A DNA stretch of 64,000 nt from Lytechinus pictus (Eukaryota; Echinodermata; Echinoidea; Temnopleuroida; Toxopneustidae). A program made the position numbers and the translations under genes. Of this stretch, positions 33,201-44,661 are shown in pieces. The notes below the pieces were generated by a model, which saw only the letters and a list, made by a program, of their open reading frames with translations, was not told the DNA's origin and ran no database searches. Within the stretch, counting starts at the first letter, position 1. Each line of letters opens with the position of its first letter. Where the stretch lies: contig NC_087257.1 in NCBI RefSeq assembly GCF_037042905.1, positions 12,560,001 to 12,624,000 on the forward strand, in the 5' to 3' direction.

Positions 33201-36200
33201 TTGGACCGATCAAAATTCCCTGATTTTTCCCTAACTGGAAAAATGTAAAATAATTTTCCCTGATAGGCTGGGAAACCTGTATCAAGACCAAAGACAGAAA
33301 ATCTATGGAAAGGGACTGTCACACCTGGGACTCCTTTCATAAAACTTAGCTATAATAACAGACTTGCAATAACAGTTAAAAGCTACTGAAATACACCAAT
33401 CTGATTGGCTGAAAGTAAATTTGGTATTCAAATTGTGCATTTGTTGTTGTAACATCTCTTTTATGAAATACGCTGGCATATGTATGGCAAGCTGTTTAAT
33501 CATTCAATCAAATTTCTTGAAATCAAGAATGGCCATTTGTTTACCTAACAACATTATGTATTGAAATTTACCTCTTCATATAAAAAGGAGGAAAAATCAA
33601 TTTTCCTTGCTATAATAGGCTGAGCAAAAGTTGGATGTGTCCTACATTCACACTCACAAAAATGTCAGGACCCCTGTCATTCGGCTCAAATTGTGATTAT
33701 CATAAGTTCATGGTTTTCTCCTTAGAACCTTTTCCATGAATAATACTTTTACACCAAATAATTTAGAGTCCAGGGGGTGGTTTCATAAAGCTGTTTCTAC
33801 GTTACACATGACTTTACGAACGACTGGCGACCATATCTTGTAGAAAATTATACACACCAAACTTTCATGGTGTTGATTAACCTCATAAGAAATGGCCACC
33901 GGTCGTTCCTAAAGTCGTTCATAACTTACAAACAGCTAAATGAAACACCCACCGACTATTTTTTCATTGTTGTATATATATAGTTCATAAATATGACTTA
34001 CCTAAAGCAGTACATCTTGTAAACTGGTCAATAGCAGCTTTTGCAACGTTGTAAGCCAACATACCAGCCATCTGACAAAATAAAGTAATTCAACAACCCT
34101 CGATCAATATTTATCTCACTTCAAGACAAGACTAGATGGATTCATGAAAAAGCACACAGCCAGAATATTTGCCTTACCATTGTGCAGAAATACAGTTGAG
34201 GCCAAAATTTACATACATTCATTAAATGTACTTGTTTGTCAATCATCATAACATTTACTATATCTTCATAAATATAAATACTACCATGACGAATTTGGTA
34301 TCAAATGAAAGAGCATATTATGCTCTTTTACCTGATTGGGGTGCTGTTGGGATTAAAGTATATTTCAGGTGGAATTTCTTTTAAAGAAAAAAAGTAATAT
34401 TCGTGCCAAATGTATTCTATTGTTTGTTATTATATTTTCAAACATCGTTTCATAAAAATGTATAAATAACAAATCCATGATTAATATTACATTTTCTATG
34501 ATATGTCACCACTGAATGTGTAATCTGAAATGTTTGTTTTGAGAAGTACCTAGCACAAATATGAAATGTTTTTGCTAAGTTTTTATTTTTGATTTGTCTA
34601 AAATACAAAGTTTTTTTGGAAAAAAATGACATCTAAATATTTTTCAGCTCCTGATGACAAAGCAATGTGATGAAGGGGGCATGACAAACTAATTTGTTTG
34701 ATATCAAATTCGTCATGATACCACAAATATTTTATAAGATACAGTAAATTTTGGCAAGTGTCAACTTTTCTTTAAATTTCCAGGTGTATGTAAACTTTAT
34801 ACCTAAACTGTATACCCTAAAGTTCAAATCTGGGGCCTGCCTCACAAAGACTTACAATAATTGTAACTTTACTATTTGGTAAAATTTCATAGAAATAACC
34901 CAGTTACCAAAATGGAAAATTGAATTTTTTTCATGAAAGAGGCACCTGGGTCCCTTTTCATAAAGACTTGCTATAATAACAAATGCATGAATTCTATAAC
35001 AAGTTTGCAATCAGCCAATCAAATTGAATGATTTCAGTAGCTGTTATTGAATTTTATTGTTATTGAATTTTTTTTATTACAAGTTTTATGAAACGGGCCT
35101 CTGGGGTTTAGAAGATTAAAATTCACATTGTTAAAGTATCTGAATGAAAAATTCCATTCCCATCATGTTAATTCTAGTAAAATTTGGATTTCACATGTTG
35201 CACAGGAAGAATGTCACAGTTAGAACTTCATCCACTATGACCTTATAGTGGGCCCACTGTTTTGAATCGATTGGTGCTCAAGAGATTTTTTCAACTAATT
35301 TACATTAACCATTTGCTTATCAATGCTGCAACCGTAAGAAATAATTAGGCATAATTAATAAAAGCACACATCTTTTTAATGAATACTTTTTCAATATATG
35401 CGCTGAATTAAGTGTAATCAATGCATGAAAGCAGCATGAACCTTGGTCTCAACTTTCAAAGCACAAGACTCAAAATCACCCATGTGAAATCAGGGCACCG
35501 TCTTACAAAGAGTTGCGATTGATCCGATCAACTATGGACGGCCAGCAACGTCAACATCTATTATGAATGTTTGTTCTAAATATTTTCTAACCATGATGTA
35601 TATTCATGCATTCATTGTTTTCTCGAAAATTTACCGTGTTTCTCTTTGTTTACAAATGACATTGTGCAAATTTTTGTAGAAAAAATTATGACACTGATGG
35701 ATTTCCATAGAGTTAAGATTAATTGGGTCAATCGGAACTCTATGGAAATCCATCAATATCATAATTCATTATGCAGGAAATTTACTCAATGTCTTTGTAA
35801 GCAAAGAAAAGCACACTAAACTTGCAAGAAAGGATGTGTGCATGAATATACAGCATATCTAGAAAATATTTTAAACCAACATGCATATTAGATGTTGATG
35901 GCTTTCCATAGTTGCGATTGATTGGATCGATCGCAACTCTTTGTAGGACAAGGCCCAGGTCACTGCGCTTCATGTTTTGATATAAATGGTCACACACTAC
36001 ATCTATACCTACCACTCGCTTTGCACAAACACTGGAAACATTAACCACACAACCTGAAACAAAATTAAAGAAAAAAAAGAAGATGAAACTTTACAAAAAG
36101 AAGCAAGCAAATACCGGTATGAGTAAAATAGATAGGGATGATTATATATAGGGGGTCAAAGGTTGTCTCAGGGGACATACATTGGATAGTCACCAATCAG

Positions 36201-39200
36201 ATATAAAGTCTTTTTAATATTGCATACATTAGATGAAACTAAACCCTTTTTTGAGACATCCTCAAAATCTGGGAACACACACTACAATGCCGACCAATTG
36301 ATTCTAGGAATGACTTTCAAGATTGATCACATCAAACATTATGTGCATCCAATCATAAAAACCGACAATCAATCGCAGAATTTTGTGTCATGGGCCCTGC
36401 TGGGTACAAAAGCACATTACATGCTGCTGTTGCCAAATGACGTCCAATCGATCTAGACTACTAATCATCTGGTATGTTAAAGGGCCCAGCCACTGACAAA
36501 TCATGGGGAAATTGAATCAATACAATTGCAAAAGGCCAATTGACTTGCATAATATAATCCGTCCGTCATGAGCGCCCGTCGGACTAATGCGATAAAAGTT
36601 CGGACAGCACGAATTTGACCGAACTCGTGATGGTTATTTACTTCGGATCATCACAGTTCCAGTTTCCAACAATCCCAATTCCTAGACTCAGCAGGTCTCT
36701 TGATTGCTAAACCAAAATAAATAACCTCTGAGAAGTTACACGTTTCAAAGTGAAAACACGCAGTTTACTTCTGGTTGGTTAGTCCACTATTATTTTGCTC
36801 TCCTAAGGCGGTGCTGCACCATCCCGAGTTTGCTCAATCTCGAGATTTTAGCCCGATTGGCCCTCTTCGCGATTAATCTCGAGATTCAAGAAACCCCGTC
36901 TCCACCATCGCAAGAAGAGCGATTCCTGCTCGAGCGAGGCATCGATGCATTATGGTCTGATGCCGTGAATAAATAATCCCGAGTGCGTCTCACCTACGAA
37001 TTAGCGCGATAATTCGTAAAATAGCGCGTTATTTTGCAAATAATCCCTAGTTGACTTGGGATTGCAATCTCGAGATTAATCCTACGAACTAGCGCGATAA
37101 TTGCGTCTCCATTGCAAATAATCTCGAGATTGTTTAGATCGGGATAATTTGCCAGATCAGAAATAGCGCGCTAATTTGAAAACTCGGGATGGTGCAGACG
37201 GCCCTCTACAGACCTCCCAGACATTCTGGCGTCTATTACATAACACCCCCCAGGCATGCAGCCGAGTGAAAGACTTGAATCCCTTCTCTGTTCTGAGATA
37301 AGCCTTGATTTCCCCATAGTTCTATGATTTCCCCATGATTTGTCCATTTAATAGCTCTATGATTTGTCAATGAAAGGTCGCTTTAAGATTAAATTAACAA
37401 TCAATTCTCGCTTGGACAATAAACAAAAATTCCCTGATGCAGCACATAGTGTGAATTTGCCATTCACTTTGTGCACTGAACCAGACATCCTTCTTGTTCC
37501 GAGATGTGCGACCAAAAAATTTCCTGTTACTTCTACAGGCCTAGTCTAGTGACTAGCCACATCTGCTTTCATATTCTCTATCTCTTCTTACATTATGAGG
37601 AGAAATAATTGTAAAACTTGCTACTTGTGTTATCCCTTTTGCTGTATACTAAGACCTTCAAGCTACCGAAAGTAAGTGGATCACCCTAATAAACGGCGTG
37701 GGCTGCATTCCGGTAACTTTTGGTTATTGTCGATAGCAAGAATTAAAGAAGAGACGTACCTTTAGATTCGATCAAGTGAGGTGCTGCTAGGTTGGTAATC
37801 TGTAGAACAGACCTGACGTTGAGTTTGATCATGTGATCATAATTTTCCATCAGGTTTTCACTGGATAGGGTCGATGGGGCACCTCGCCCTGCATTATTGA
37901 CCTTGATTCAGAAAAGACAAGGATAGGGCAAAAGATTCAACAAAGAAAAAAGTCAATGAACAATATCAAAATATTAGCATATTGATATTAGTCTGTAGGC
38001 ACAGACCCTGATTGAAACTGATCAACAAGTGGGTCTTCACAAAAGACTAGCACATCAGGCGAGAGAGCCTTTCACTATACACCTTGATCAGGGGCCCGTA
38101 ACACAAAGCTTAGCAATGATCGTAGAACATTTTTCTACGATTGGTTCCATTGGCTACAATGTACAATCAATCGTAAAAATCAAACGTACGATTAATTGCT
38201 AACCTTTGTGTTTGGGACCCTGATTACTCAGATATGTCCTTGGTCCCGTAACATGAAGGTTAGCGATTGATCGTACGCTTGATTTTTATGATTGATTGTA
38301 CATTGCAGTCAATGGAATCAATCGTAGAAAAGTGTTTCTATGATCATTGCTAAGCTTTGTGTTACGGGCCCCTGAGCGCTCTTGCTTTAATGTATGTATT
38401 CATTCCTTTGTGCTGAACGATTTGAATGTTAAAAAAGGTGATGACTTAGTACCCATTGTAGGCTGCTTATTCAGACCACTTTAAGTGGTCAGTAATACTG
38501 TGTTGTGAGTTGTGGCAGCTTGCTCCATGAGGTTCAAGTAATCTATCATGACCGATTTTCAATCCCCTCCCCCCAAAACACCCCTTACAAACGATAATTC
38601 ATAGTAGCATCACATCTCTGTGTGAATAAATGGAAAGTGACAGAAAAGACAACTGAATCAATAGCAGTAGCAATAGCAGCAATAATTCCACGAATGGCAG
38701 ACGAGTGGAATATTTCTGGTATTCCATGAAATATAGCCATCCAATATAATTATTATCATCTATCCCACCCCCCAAATTAAAATAAGGTAGAAATTTGATT
38801 GAACAAGTCATATCACTTATCACATTATGGCATCATCACTTCATAATCATACGATCAAAGTTGGCCGTTGACATGCGACTTGCATGTAGTTCACTATGAC
38901 GTCATTGAGCATAGTTGTGCTCTATGCATCGCATCACATTGCTTTCATTGTTGTAAGCGTTGCATATTTCATGCATTCGCTTTAGAATGTTGAATACGGT
39001 CTCATATTCAAAGGCAAATTTTGTACAGGAGCCTATGGGATATTCAGCGGAGTTTGGTCCTTTTTAGGGATACGCTCTGATACTACACAGGCAATTGATG
39101 CAGATGCATTGATGCATTTTTTTAATGTATCGCTACAACGCTCTATACATTGTACAAGTAGATGATAATTGAAATTGGCCTCACCAAGACATCTAATTTC

Positions 39201-42200
39201 CCAAAGTGTGTGATAGTTGAGTCCATGATCCTCTTCACGTCATCTTCTACACACATATCAGCCTTAATGGTAAGAACCTGTTCAAATACAAAATAAAAAC
39301 CACTAGTATTTCTTTCTCAACGTTGTCATTACCTAGTACTGATGTACTGGCCAGGCTGCAGCCAGGGTTATTCTGACAATTAGTACCTTGCTACTCTGTA
39401 GTGTAGATACAAGTTGCTTTTAGTGCATTATTATTTTCATTTTAAATATCATAATATTCAACATTACTTTGTGCGTCCAATTATTCAAAGGAAATTGTGT
39501 ACTGTAAACAAATTATTGCAAAATCCTCATCATAACAGTTTCCCTTGCAAAAAAGAAGAAAAGTATTCCCATTGTCATTGCAAAGAAGTAATTGAAAGTA
39601 ACTCATTTTCTCCTTTGATCGCACAAAGTAATACACATGTTAATATCTTCTGTATAAGTTATACATATTGGCAGCCTAGCGTTCACACATGAAAACCTCT
39701 TCATATTTCCTTGCATTGTTAGAGAACCTGAGAGAAGAACCCCCCTGCCCGCAAAAAAAGAACTATAATCACCATGAAGCAGGCAGAGCAAATGCTGTCA
39801 AAATATAGGGGGAACGATGATAAACTTAATTATTGCCAATGTTCATGATGGCTTCAAAACTCTCCATTGTTAAAAAATATATGCCTTTCAAATTTCTTCA
39901 TCAATGTACCTGTTCAAATTTTCATCCTAGAAAAAGAAAGTATTTAGACATGAAAAAACTTTGAATCTTAAGTAACCCACTAGAAAATAGACCTCAAATG
40001 TTTTTGCTTACCACTGTAGCCTTATTGACAATGTCATCTGATTTGACCAGTTTGATGTAGCCAACCATTTTTTAGGTAAATTTTCTTGTCTACCATAACA
40101 GATAAATTTCAGAAAAAGTATAAGATTCTAAGGATAGAGCAAATACTTGTTTAAGTGATGAAAATGTTTGTACTGATGGGTGTACTATTAATACAGTTGG
40201 GTGACATAACACAAAAGGGACAAGTTAAAAACAAATGGCAAAAAAAAAATTCACCTTATCCTTTGTAAGGCCCTTTGCCAAGCAAGCCTGTGCAGACTTC
40301 TCTAGCCTTTCTTCATCTCGACCGACTAATGCCAGACTGGCTCCCGACGCAGCAAATTCAATGGCAGTCTCAGCTCCAATCCCTGAGCTGGCCCCTGTAA
40401 TTGTAAAGAAAATCAAATCAAATTCTTCATTTAAAAAAAAAGTCACTGTTAGGTTTAAAATTCTTGTTTATTAATCAGTCATCATAGGGAACCCATCAAA
40501 TATTACCATGATTTCGAGTTTTTTGACATTTTCTATCTGAAGAAAAGGGGAAAGTAAATTAGGGTTATTTTGGAGTAGAGCAATGTCCTGAAAATGAGAA
40601 AGGGGTTAAGGAATTCTGACTTAAAAGTAATGAACTTGTAACCAAAACTGAAATGAACAAACAAAACTGCAATAAACTTGAATAATGTACAAACTAGTTC
40701 CCTACATAATATTGTTTTCTCCAAATAAAATGTCCTCATTTTAGGATCTCAAAACAATTATTAAGTAAACATGGTCATGTATAAACTATGATTTTCGAAT
40801 CTGTAAATCATTCATATATGACAATATTCCATCAGAATCTTCAAGTCATGAAGGAAACAAGAAATCATTTCATAATAAATTGAGATCCTATCAAGATAAA
40901 AATAAATAAGATCCTCGTTCTATACCTGGACCTATTCAAACTAATAACTTTATTTCTTTTTCTGTTTGTATATTTCTCTCATTAACGTTTCATCAACCAA
41001 AAAATACAACATTTTGACATGACAAACTTGTCCGTAATAGTACTATTTTTTTTAATTTGAACTAACTTTGGACTACCGGTATGTAAACTTCCAAACCAAA
41101 TTTCAGTAAAAAATAATCATGCAATCGATTTCTTCCTTTTTCTAAGAATATTAAAATCCTGTCACAGATATGTACATAAACATATGTACATAAACATATG
41201 TACAAGTGGAGCGTTGTGGCCCAGTGGATTAGTCTTCGGACTTTGAAACAGAGGGTCGTGGGTTCGAATCCCAGCCATGGCGTAATTTCCTTCAGCAAGA
41301 AACTGATCCACAGTGTGCTGCACTCAACCCAGGTGAGGTAAATGGGTACCGGTAGGAAGTAATTCCTTAAAAAGCTGTGTGCGCTATGAACGCCTAGCTT
41401 AGCCGGGTAATATAGGAGCGCCTTGAGCACCTAACAAGGTGGATATGTGCGCAATATAAATACCCTATATTATTATTATTATAAACGTATAATATATATT
41501 TCATCATTTCCATTGGATGTCATATTTTTAAAACATTAAAAAAATTAGTGTGCAAACAGATTACCAAAGGTAAATTATTTTCATGATAAAACAGAATTCC
41601 AATATTAAATCAATGAACTTGTAACCAAAACTGAAATGAACAAACAAAACTGCAATAAACTTAAATAATGTACAAACTAGTTCCCTACATTAGTTAGGCT
41701 TAAAAGAATTCAATGTACTTCAGAGTGTTCAGACATGTCATCGCCAAGTGATATGATGAATAATTGCACTGGAATTGGAGACTGACAGTGTAAAAAAAAC
41801 CAAGCATTTGACTTTTTGTCCCCAAGAACAAGAGAAAATAAGCCAAACTTTGCCACCCTTATTTCCCCAGACATAGCCAGGAGGCTCCTAGAGAGAACAA
41901 ATCATTCACTGACGTTAGCTTACTCTCCACTGAGCCAGGGATTGTGCCTATATCATGTGCGTAGAGGACGGGTAAAATTGAAAATTTCGCCCCCCAATTT
42001 TTCTACTTTCTCTGTATAAAGCTATAGCCCTAAATCATGCAAATGGGCCTAAAATTCATTACCGACATTTATACATTACTGATAACATTTTTATAACTAT
42101 GAATTTTAAAAAATCCCAAATTTATTATTTGTTAGTAGCTAAGCTACGAGATGCATATAGATGGCGGCAGATGGTGAATGATGTATAAATGTTGGAAATG

Positions 42201-44661
42201 AAGTTCTATAGCCCATTTACATGTACATGATTTAGGGCTAGAACTTTTACAGGGAAAGTTGACCATTTTTCATCATCTTTCTATTCAAGTTCCCTTTGGA
42301 AGGATGTTGCAAAATTTTGAGCTTAAAAAAAATATCATTTTCTGACGTGTATGATGCGCACATTCGGTAATGCAAGGCCGGTCGTTAATACAGTCACTTA
42401 CTAGACCTACATACAACACACATTTAAAGAATTCATTTATAATACCACTTTTGTAACATAAAATACTAATTTCAGTTGCTAAGTTTTTTTCGTTAGTAAC
42501 TTGGGTATCATTTTTGTATTCACCAGAGTGCTAAAAAACTTGAATTATGGGCACATTTTTTGGTACGCCTTTTATTGGTGGAAAGTAAAATTTCAAGAAA
42601 ATTGTCATTTTTCAATCTGTATTTTTTTTTAGAAATCTACTTAAAAGAATTCAATTGACTTGGGAGCAAAGTTATATGATGAAGGCCTTATCGGGAAATT
42701 TGTCACCTCTCTTCTTGTGTGTGTCGCTGTGTGTGCACTGCACTTGTTGTGTAAGTTACAACTACAAAGTCAATAAGAGTGGAAAGAATTCACCAGCGCT
42801 GACATTTATGAATCATGATGAATAGTTGTATGGAAACTAACAGTAACAAAAGTGTTAAAAAATCAAGCACTTGTCCCAAGTCAGAACAAGACTAAGCAAG
42901 AGTCCTGCCACTGCCAGTCACACATTGTCATTGCCATCACATTCACAGCCTAGGCTAGCCTTAGCTAGGCATAAAGAGAACAAGGACATGTTATAGACAA
43001 TATACTGTAAAAGTGGAATTTTTCGCTGTGTGGAAATTTTCGCGGATTTCGCGGCAAGATCGGCGAGCGCGAATTTATGAGCATCTATTTTAATGCAAGT
43101 TTTGAACCGCGGTTCAATTGCGTGTATCGTTTTGGCAAAGTCTAAAGAGATTACATAATTTGACTTATAGAGGGCGACATTTAAGCAAGCTTGCTTGTGC
43201 TCCAAAATCATTTGCATCGCGATCGCGAGAATTCGTTATAAAGCGATGCGATCTTTTTTTAACAGTCGTAGATCGGTATTTAAATCATGATTTTGGTTGA
43301 AATATAATTTGCCTTTGGTGTTTGATTGGTGAGTGTTTAGATCTGTTTAAATTTTAAGAAGACGTTGGGTCGATCGCCCAGGTTTGTTGATTCATCCCAT
43401 GCACTTGTTATCCCCCGGTCCATACCAGGCCAGCAGCGCCTCCGTTTTGCCTTCCCCGATGTCCGTCCCGCAAAGAAAAGTTGCGCTAAATGTCACAAAA
43501 GCTCATGATTGGATCAAAACAATGCTGAATTGCGCCGCTTTAGAGCTAGAATTATGATCAGAAAATACAATTTCGTCACTGAAATGTTAATTAAAATCAT
43601 TCACAGATGGGGAAGAAGGAAGTGACTTTGTGATTATGGAGTGTGTAGCGCGAATTCAAGAACCCGCGAATATGTTCTGAAGCCGCTAAGCACGAAAAAT
43701 TAATCCCGCGAAAATAACAGCGTTTACAGTAGTCGGTAGAGGCCCTAACTTACGAACCATGCTAACCAGTTGATCATTGAACATGTTGAATGAGTGCACA
43801 CACTGACACAGGGAGTCCTATTAAACAGAGGTCAAGGTTATATCTACCTCGAGCGAAGTTCGTGCAGGCTCCACTCCACTTCACTACCGCTACACTACGC
43901 TCCACCTACCCGAACTTCGAGACCATGAATTCGATCGGATTTTCATGCTTCTATCAGTCTCAAAATTGGTGATTTAGAGCCAACATGAAGTTCCTCACAC
44001 GTATAAACAATTCGCTGCCGATTTCAAAACATCACATGCGCGAGGGTCCAAGCTCGGACCGAACCCGGTGCCTCCCGCATGCAATGTTTTGAATTCGGCA
44101 GCGCATTATAGTACGTGTGAGGAACTTCATGTTGGCTCTAAATCACCAATTTTGAGACTGATAGAAGCATGGAAAAGAAGTGAAGCTTTGTGTAAAGTAA
44201 GAATATTAGTTGTACTTGTTTTTAAAGATCGTGATGTTGCATGAATTTTATATTTTCCCACCACAAAATCCCACCTTTTGTCACTCAGAATATCCGATCG
44301 AATTCATGGTCTCGAAGTTCGGGTAGGTGGAGCGTAGTGTAGCGGTAGTGAAGTGGAGTGGAGCCTGCACGAACTTCGCTCGAGGTAGGTTATATCATAA
44401 CCTTGTTCATTGAATGAGTGGGTGCGGCGAGCCAACGTAGTTCAGCGTAATAGCATAGGCAATGCACAAAGACTGGAGCTTTTGGTCTAGGAAGGAGGAT
44501 GTCACCAGCAAATGATCGGGTTGTAAACCCGTGCCACTCGGGCACTCCGCCAGGCTCAGCTCCGACAGCCGCGCCGGTGGTGTCGGGCATGGCAATCGTT
44601 CCCTACTTAACGTTACGTACTTACCAGTTATTAGCACCACTTTGCCGTCAAATTCTGCCAT
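30079..44661 (-). CDS. SDR1, classical short-chain dehydrogenase/reductase, FabG-like (nine exons)
   Basis: Exons on the minus strand: 44625-44661, 40255-40394, 39185-39277, 37760-37901, 36013-36053, 34002-34071, 31914-31950, 31427-31490 and 30079-30228. All introns are GT/AG and every phase joins, giving 257 aa, normal for classical SDRs. Motifs in order are the cofactor loop TGASSGIG (residues 12-19), VNNAG (91-95), VNVSS with catalytic Ser145, YNVAK with Tyr158 and Lys162, NPGTIMTP, and the C-terminal [12 protein letters not shown]. These enzymes are NAD(P)(H)-dependent oxidoreductases. Closest in style are 3-oxoacyl-ACP-reductase-like and glucose-1-dehydrogenase-like proteins, but the substrate is not predictable. 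Introns show it is nuclear and not a contaminant. A tandem paralogue follows upstream. Confidence 0.92.
31018..31195 (+). repeat. Dispersed repeat, copy 1
   Basis: Shares CATCATCTTTCTATTCA, GTTCCCTTTGGAAGGATG, GATGCGCAC and the GTAATRCAAGGCC order with 42258-42412. Both copies lie in SDR1 introns. Confidence 0.7.
31427..31490 (-). CDS. SDR1 exon 8
   Basis: 64 nt between an ATTCACAG acceptor and a GTAAGA donor. It encodes [20 protein letters not shown], the cofactor/substrate loop after the fourth core strand. The SDR2 counterpart is 57180-57243. Confidence 0.93.
31914..31950 (-). CDS. SDR1 exon 7
   Basis: 37-nt microexon-like coding exon with TTTCTAG acceptor and GTAAGT donor. It reads [11 protein letters not shown]. 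Split codons at both ends complete Asp and Asn, giving the family string [14 protein letters not shown]. Confidence 0.92.
31979..32937 (+). mobile_element. Tandem-repeat element with four perfect DR1-like motifs, copy 2
   Basis: Same termini as 12256-13375, including the GTCTCACCTGCAT inverted pair and the (GCC)n tract before the right end. TGACCTTTGACCT occurs at 32195, 32357, 32520 and 32712. It has one 163-bp unit fewer than copy 1 but the same unit order and the same longer last spacing. It lies in SDR1 intron 6, immediately upstream of exon 7 in gene orientation. Confidence 0.85.
33335..33473. repeat. MITE-like repeat, TTATAACAA family, copy 2
   Basis: Begins CTCCTTTCATAAAACTTAGC, contains CAATCTGATTGGCTGAAAG and ends TTGTAACATCTCTTTTATGA. 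Same motif order as 17510-17655. Confidence 0.6.
33775..33951. repeat. Foldback MITE with TTTCATAAAGCTG termini
   Basis: The left end GGTGGTTTCATAAAGCTG pairs with the right end CAGCTAAATGAAACACCC. TACGAACGACTGG pairs imperfectly with CCGGTCGTTCC. Same family as 46957-47132. In SDR1 intron 6. Confidence 0.7.
34002..34071 (-). CDS. SDR1 exon 6 (catalytic YxxxK)
   Basis: Acceptor ATTTTGTCAG, donor GTAAGTC. It reads [17 protein letters not shown] and carries the catalytic Tyr and Lys of the SDR family. 70 nt, phase 0 in. Confidence 0.94.
34948..35100. repeat. MITE-like repeat, TTATAACAA family, copy 3
   Basis: Begins GGTCCCTTTTCATAAAGAC, has CAGCCAATCAAATTGAATG, and ends TACAAGTTTTATGAAACGGGCC. 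The two ends are inverted copies of each other. Confidence 0.65.
35491..35957. mobile_element. Foldback element, AGAGTTGCGATTGAT family, long copy
   Basis: The termini CAGGGCACCGTCTTACAAAG and CTTTGTAGGACAAGGCCC are imperfect inverted repeats followed inward by AGAGTTGCGATTGAT and its complement. Central arms carry GATGGATTTCCATAGAG and its complement, so the element is a hairpin of about 470 bp. Relatives lie at 46684-46923 and 56692-57087. Confidence 0.75.
36013..36053 (-). CDS. SDR1 exon 5
   Basis: 41-nt exon with GTTTCAG acceptor and GTAGGT donor. It encodes [13 protein letters not shown], carrying the catalytic Ser of the SDR triad. The foldback at 35491-35957 lies about 55 bp downstream of its donor. 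Confidence 0.92.
36807..37205. mobile_element. Foldback MITE with CTGCACCATCCCGAGTTT termini
   Basis: CTGCACCATCCCGAGTTT at the left is exactly inverted at the right (36814-36831 and 37180-37197). Internal repeats of AATCTCGAGATT and TAGCGCGATAATT give many short palindromes, making the 400-bp element highly self-complementary. In SDR1 intron 4. Confidence 0.8.
37760..37901 (-). CDS. SDR1 exon 4 (NNAG motif)
   Basis: Acceptor TGAATCAAG, donor GTACGT. It starts [13 protein letters not shown], then [20 protein letters not shown]. The NNAG motif and the LNV segment with the structural Asn are classical SDR features. 142 nt. Confidence 0.94.
38089..38374. mobile_element. Foldback MITE, about 120-bp arms
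   Basis: CAGGGGCCCGTAACACAAAG at the left pairs with its complement at the right end. Pairing continues through CTTAGCAATGATCGTAGAA and CAATGTACAATCAATCGTA nearly to the centre, leaving about 30 unpaired bases. In SDR1 intron 3. Confidence 0.85.
39185..39277 (-). CDS. SDR1 exon 3
   Basis: Acceptor TTGAACAG, donor GTGAGG. It reads [20 protein letters not shown] and ends FGKLDVL. The AD-containing adenine-binding position and the KLDVL strand before NNAG fit the Rossmann fold. 93 nt, phase 0 both ends. Confidence 0.93.
40255..40394 (-). CDS. SDR1 exon 2 (cofactor-binding loop)
   Basis: Acceptor CAATTACAG, donor GTGAAT. It completes Gly13 and reads [20 protein letters not shown], then [12 protein letters not shown]. 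The Arg after GR favours NADP(H) over NAD(H), but this is only suggestive. 140 nt. Confidence 0.94.
40628..40707 (+). repeat. Short direct repeat, copy 1
   Basis: Matches 41610-41688 with one or two differences over about 78 bp (AATGAACTTGTAACCAAAAC through GTTCCCTACAT). Both copies are in SDR1 intron 1 and bracket the SINE at 41206. Confidence 0.85.
41206..41482 (+). mobile_element. tRNA-derived SINE, near full length
   Basis: The head contains an A-box-like TGGCCCAGTGGATTAG and a perfect B box (GGGTTCGAATCCC), so it derives from a tRNA. The body includes TCAGCAAGAAACTGATCC, CCCAGGTGAGG and GCGCCTTGAGCACC, and the tail is an ATT-type microsatellite. Mobilised by a LINE in trans. Family member at 28278-28496. 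Confidence 0.88.
41610..41690 (+). repeat. Short direct repeat, copy 2
   Basis: Second copy of 40628-40707, about 980 bp away. The near identity suggests a recent local duplication. Confidence 0.85.
42032..42241. repeat. Foldback repeat with CTATAGCCCTAAATCATG arms
   Basis: CTATAGCCCTAAATCATG (42032-42049) is mirrored by CATGATTTAGGGCTAG (42226-42241). GACATTTATACATT pairs with AATGATGTATAAATG-type sequence inward. In SDR1 intron 1. Confidence 0.65.
42258..42412 (+). repeat. Dispersed repeat, copy 2
   Basis: Relative of 31018-31195 with CATCATCTTTCTATTCA and CCTTTGGAAGGATGTTGCAA. It ends in a GTAATGCAAGGCC motif. Confidence 0.7.
43006..43730. mobile_element. MITE with CTGTAAA termini and TA target duplication
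   Basis: The left end TA-CTGTAAAAGTGGAATTTTTCGC and the right end AACAGCGTTTACAG-TA share inverted CTGTAAA ends; CGAAAAATT motifs are also inverted. TA on both sides fits Tc1/mariner-like insertion. The interior has GCGAATTT and CGCGAA motifs but no transposase. In SDR1 intron 1. Confidence 0.7.
43834..44405. repeat. Large imperfect palindrome, about 570 bp, in SDR1 intron 1
   Basis: The left arm 43834-44045 is matched by right-arm segments 44080-44172 and 44290-44405. Nearly every base of CTCGAGCGAAGTTCGTGCAG, GGAGCGTAGTG and TTGGCTCTAAATCACC recurs inverted. The right arm carries an extra 115-bp segment (44173-44289) absent from the left, and the central loop is about 35 bp. It begins about 220 bp after the exon 1 donor, so it would be transcribed with the gene and could form a long dsRNA hairpin. 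Confidence 0.88.
44414..44492 (+). repeat. Dispersed repeat near SDR1 first exon
   Basis: Shares GAGCCAACGTAGTTCAGCG and GGAGCTTTTGGTCTA with 26447-26520 near COQ10 exon 1. The function is unknown. Confidence 0.55.
44625..44661 (-). CDS. SDR1 exon 1 (start codon)
   Basis: ATG at 44659-44661 begins [13 protein letters not shown]. Upstream in frame is only a GTG, so this is the likely start. Donor GTAAGTACG. The strand-loop KVVLITG is the first beta strand of the Rossmann fold. Confidence 0.93.

Noticed and set aside
40015..40075. Possible small exon ([19 protein letters not shown]) with a GTAAGC donor in SDR1 intron 2
   Set aside because: SDR1 exons 2 and 3 join in frame without it, the peptide has no SDR similarity, and no good acceptor was seen.
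30079..44661. Bacterial FabG contamination
   Set aside because: The coding sequence is split by eight GT/AG introns with consistent phases in echinoderm-like repeat-rich DNA.
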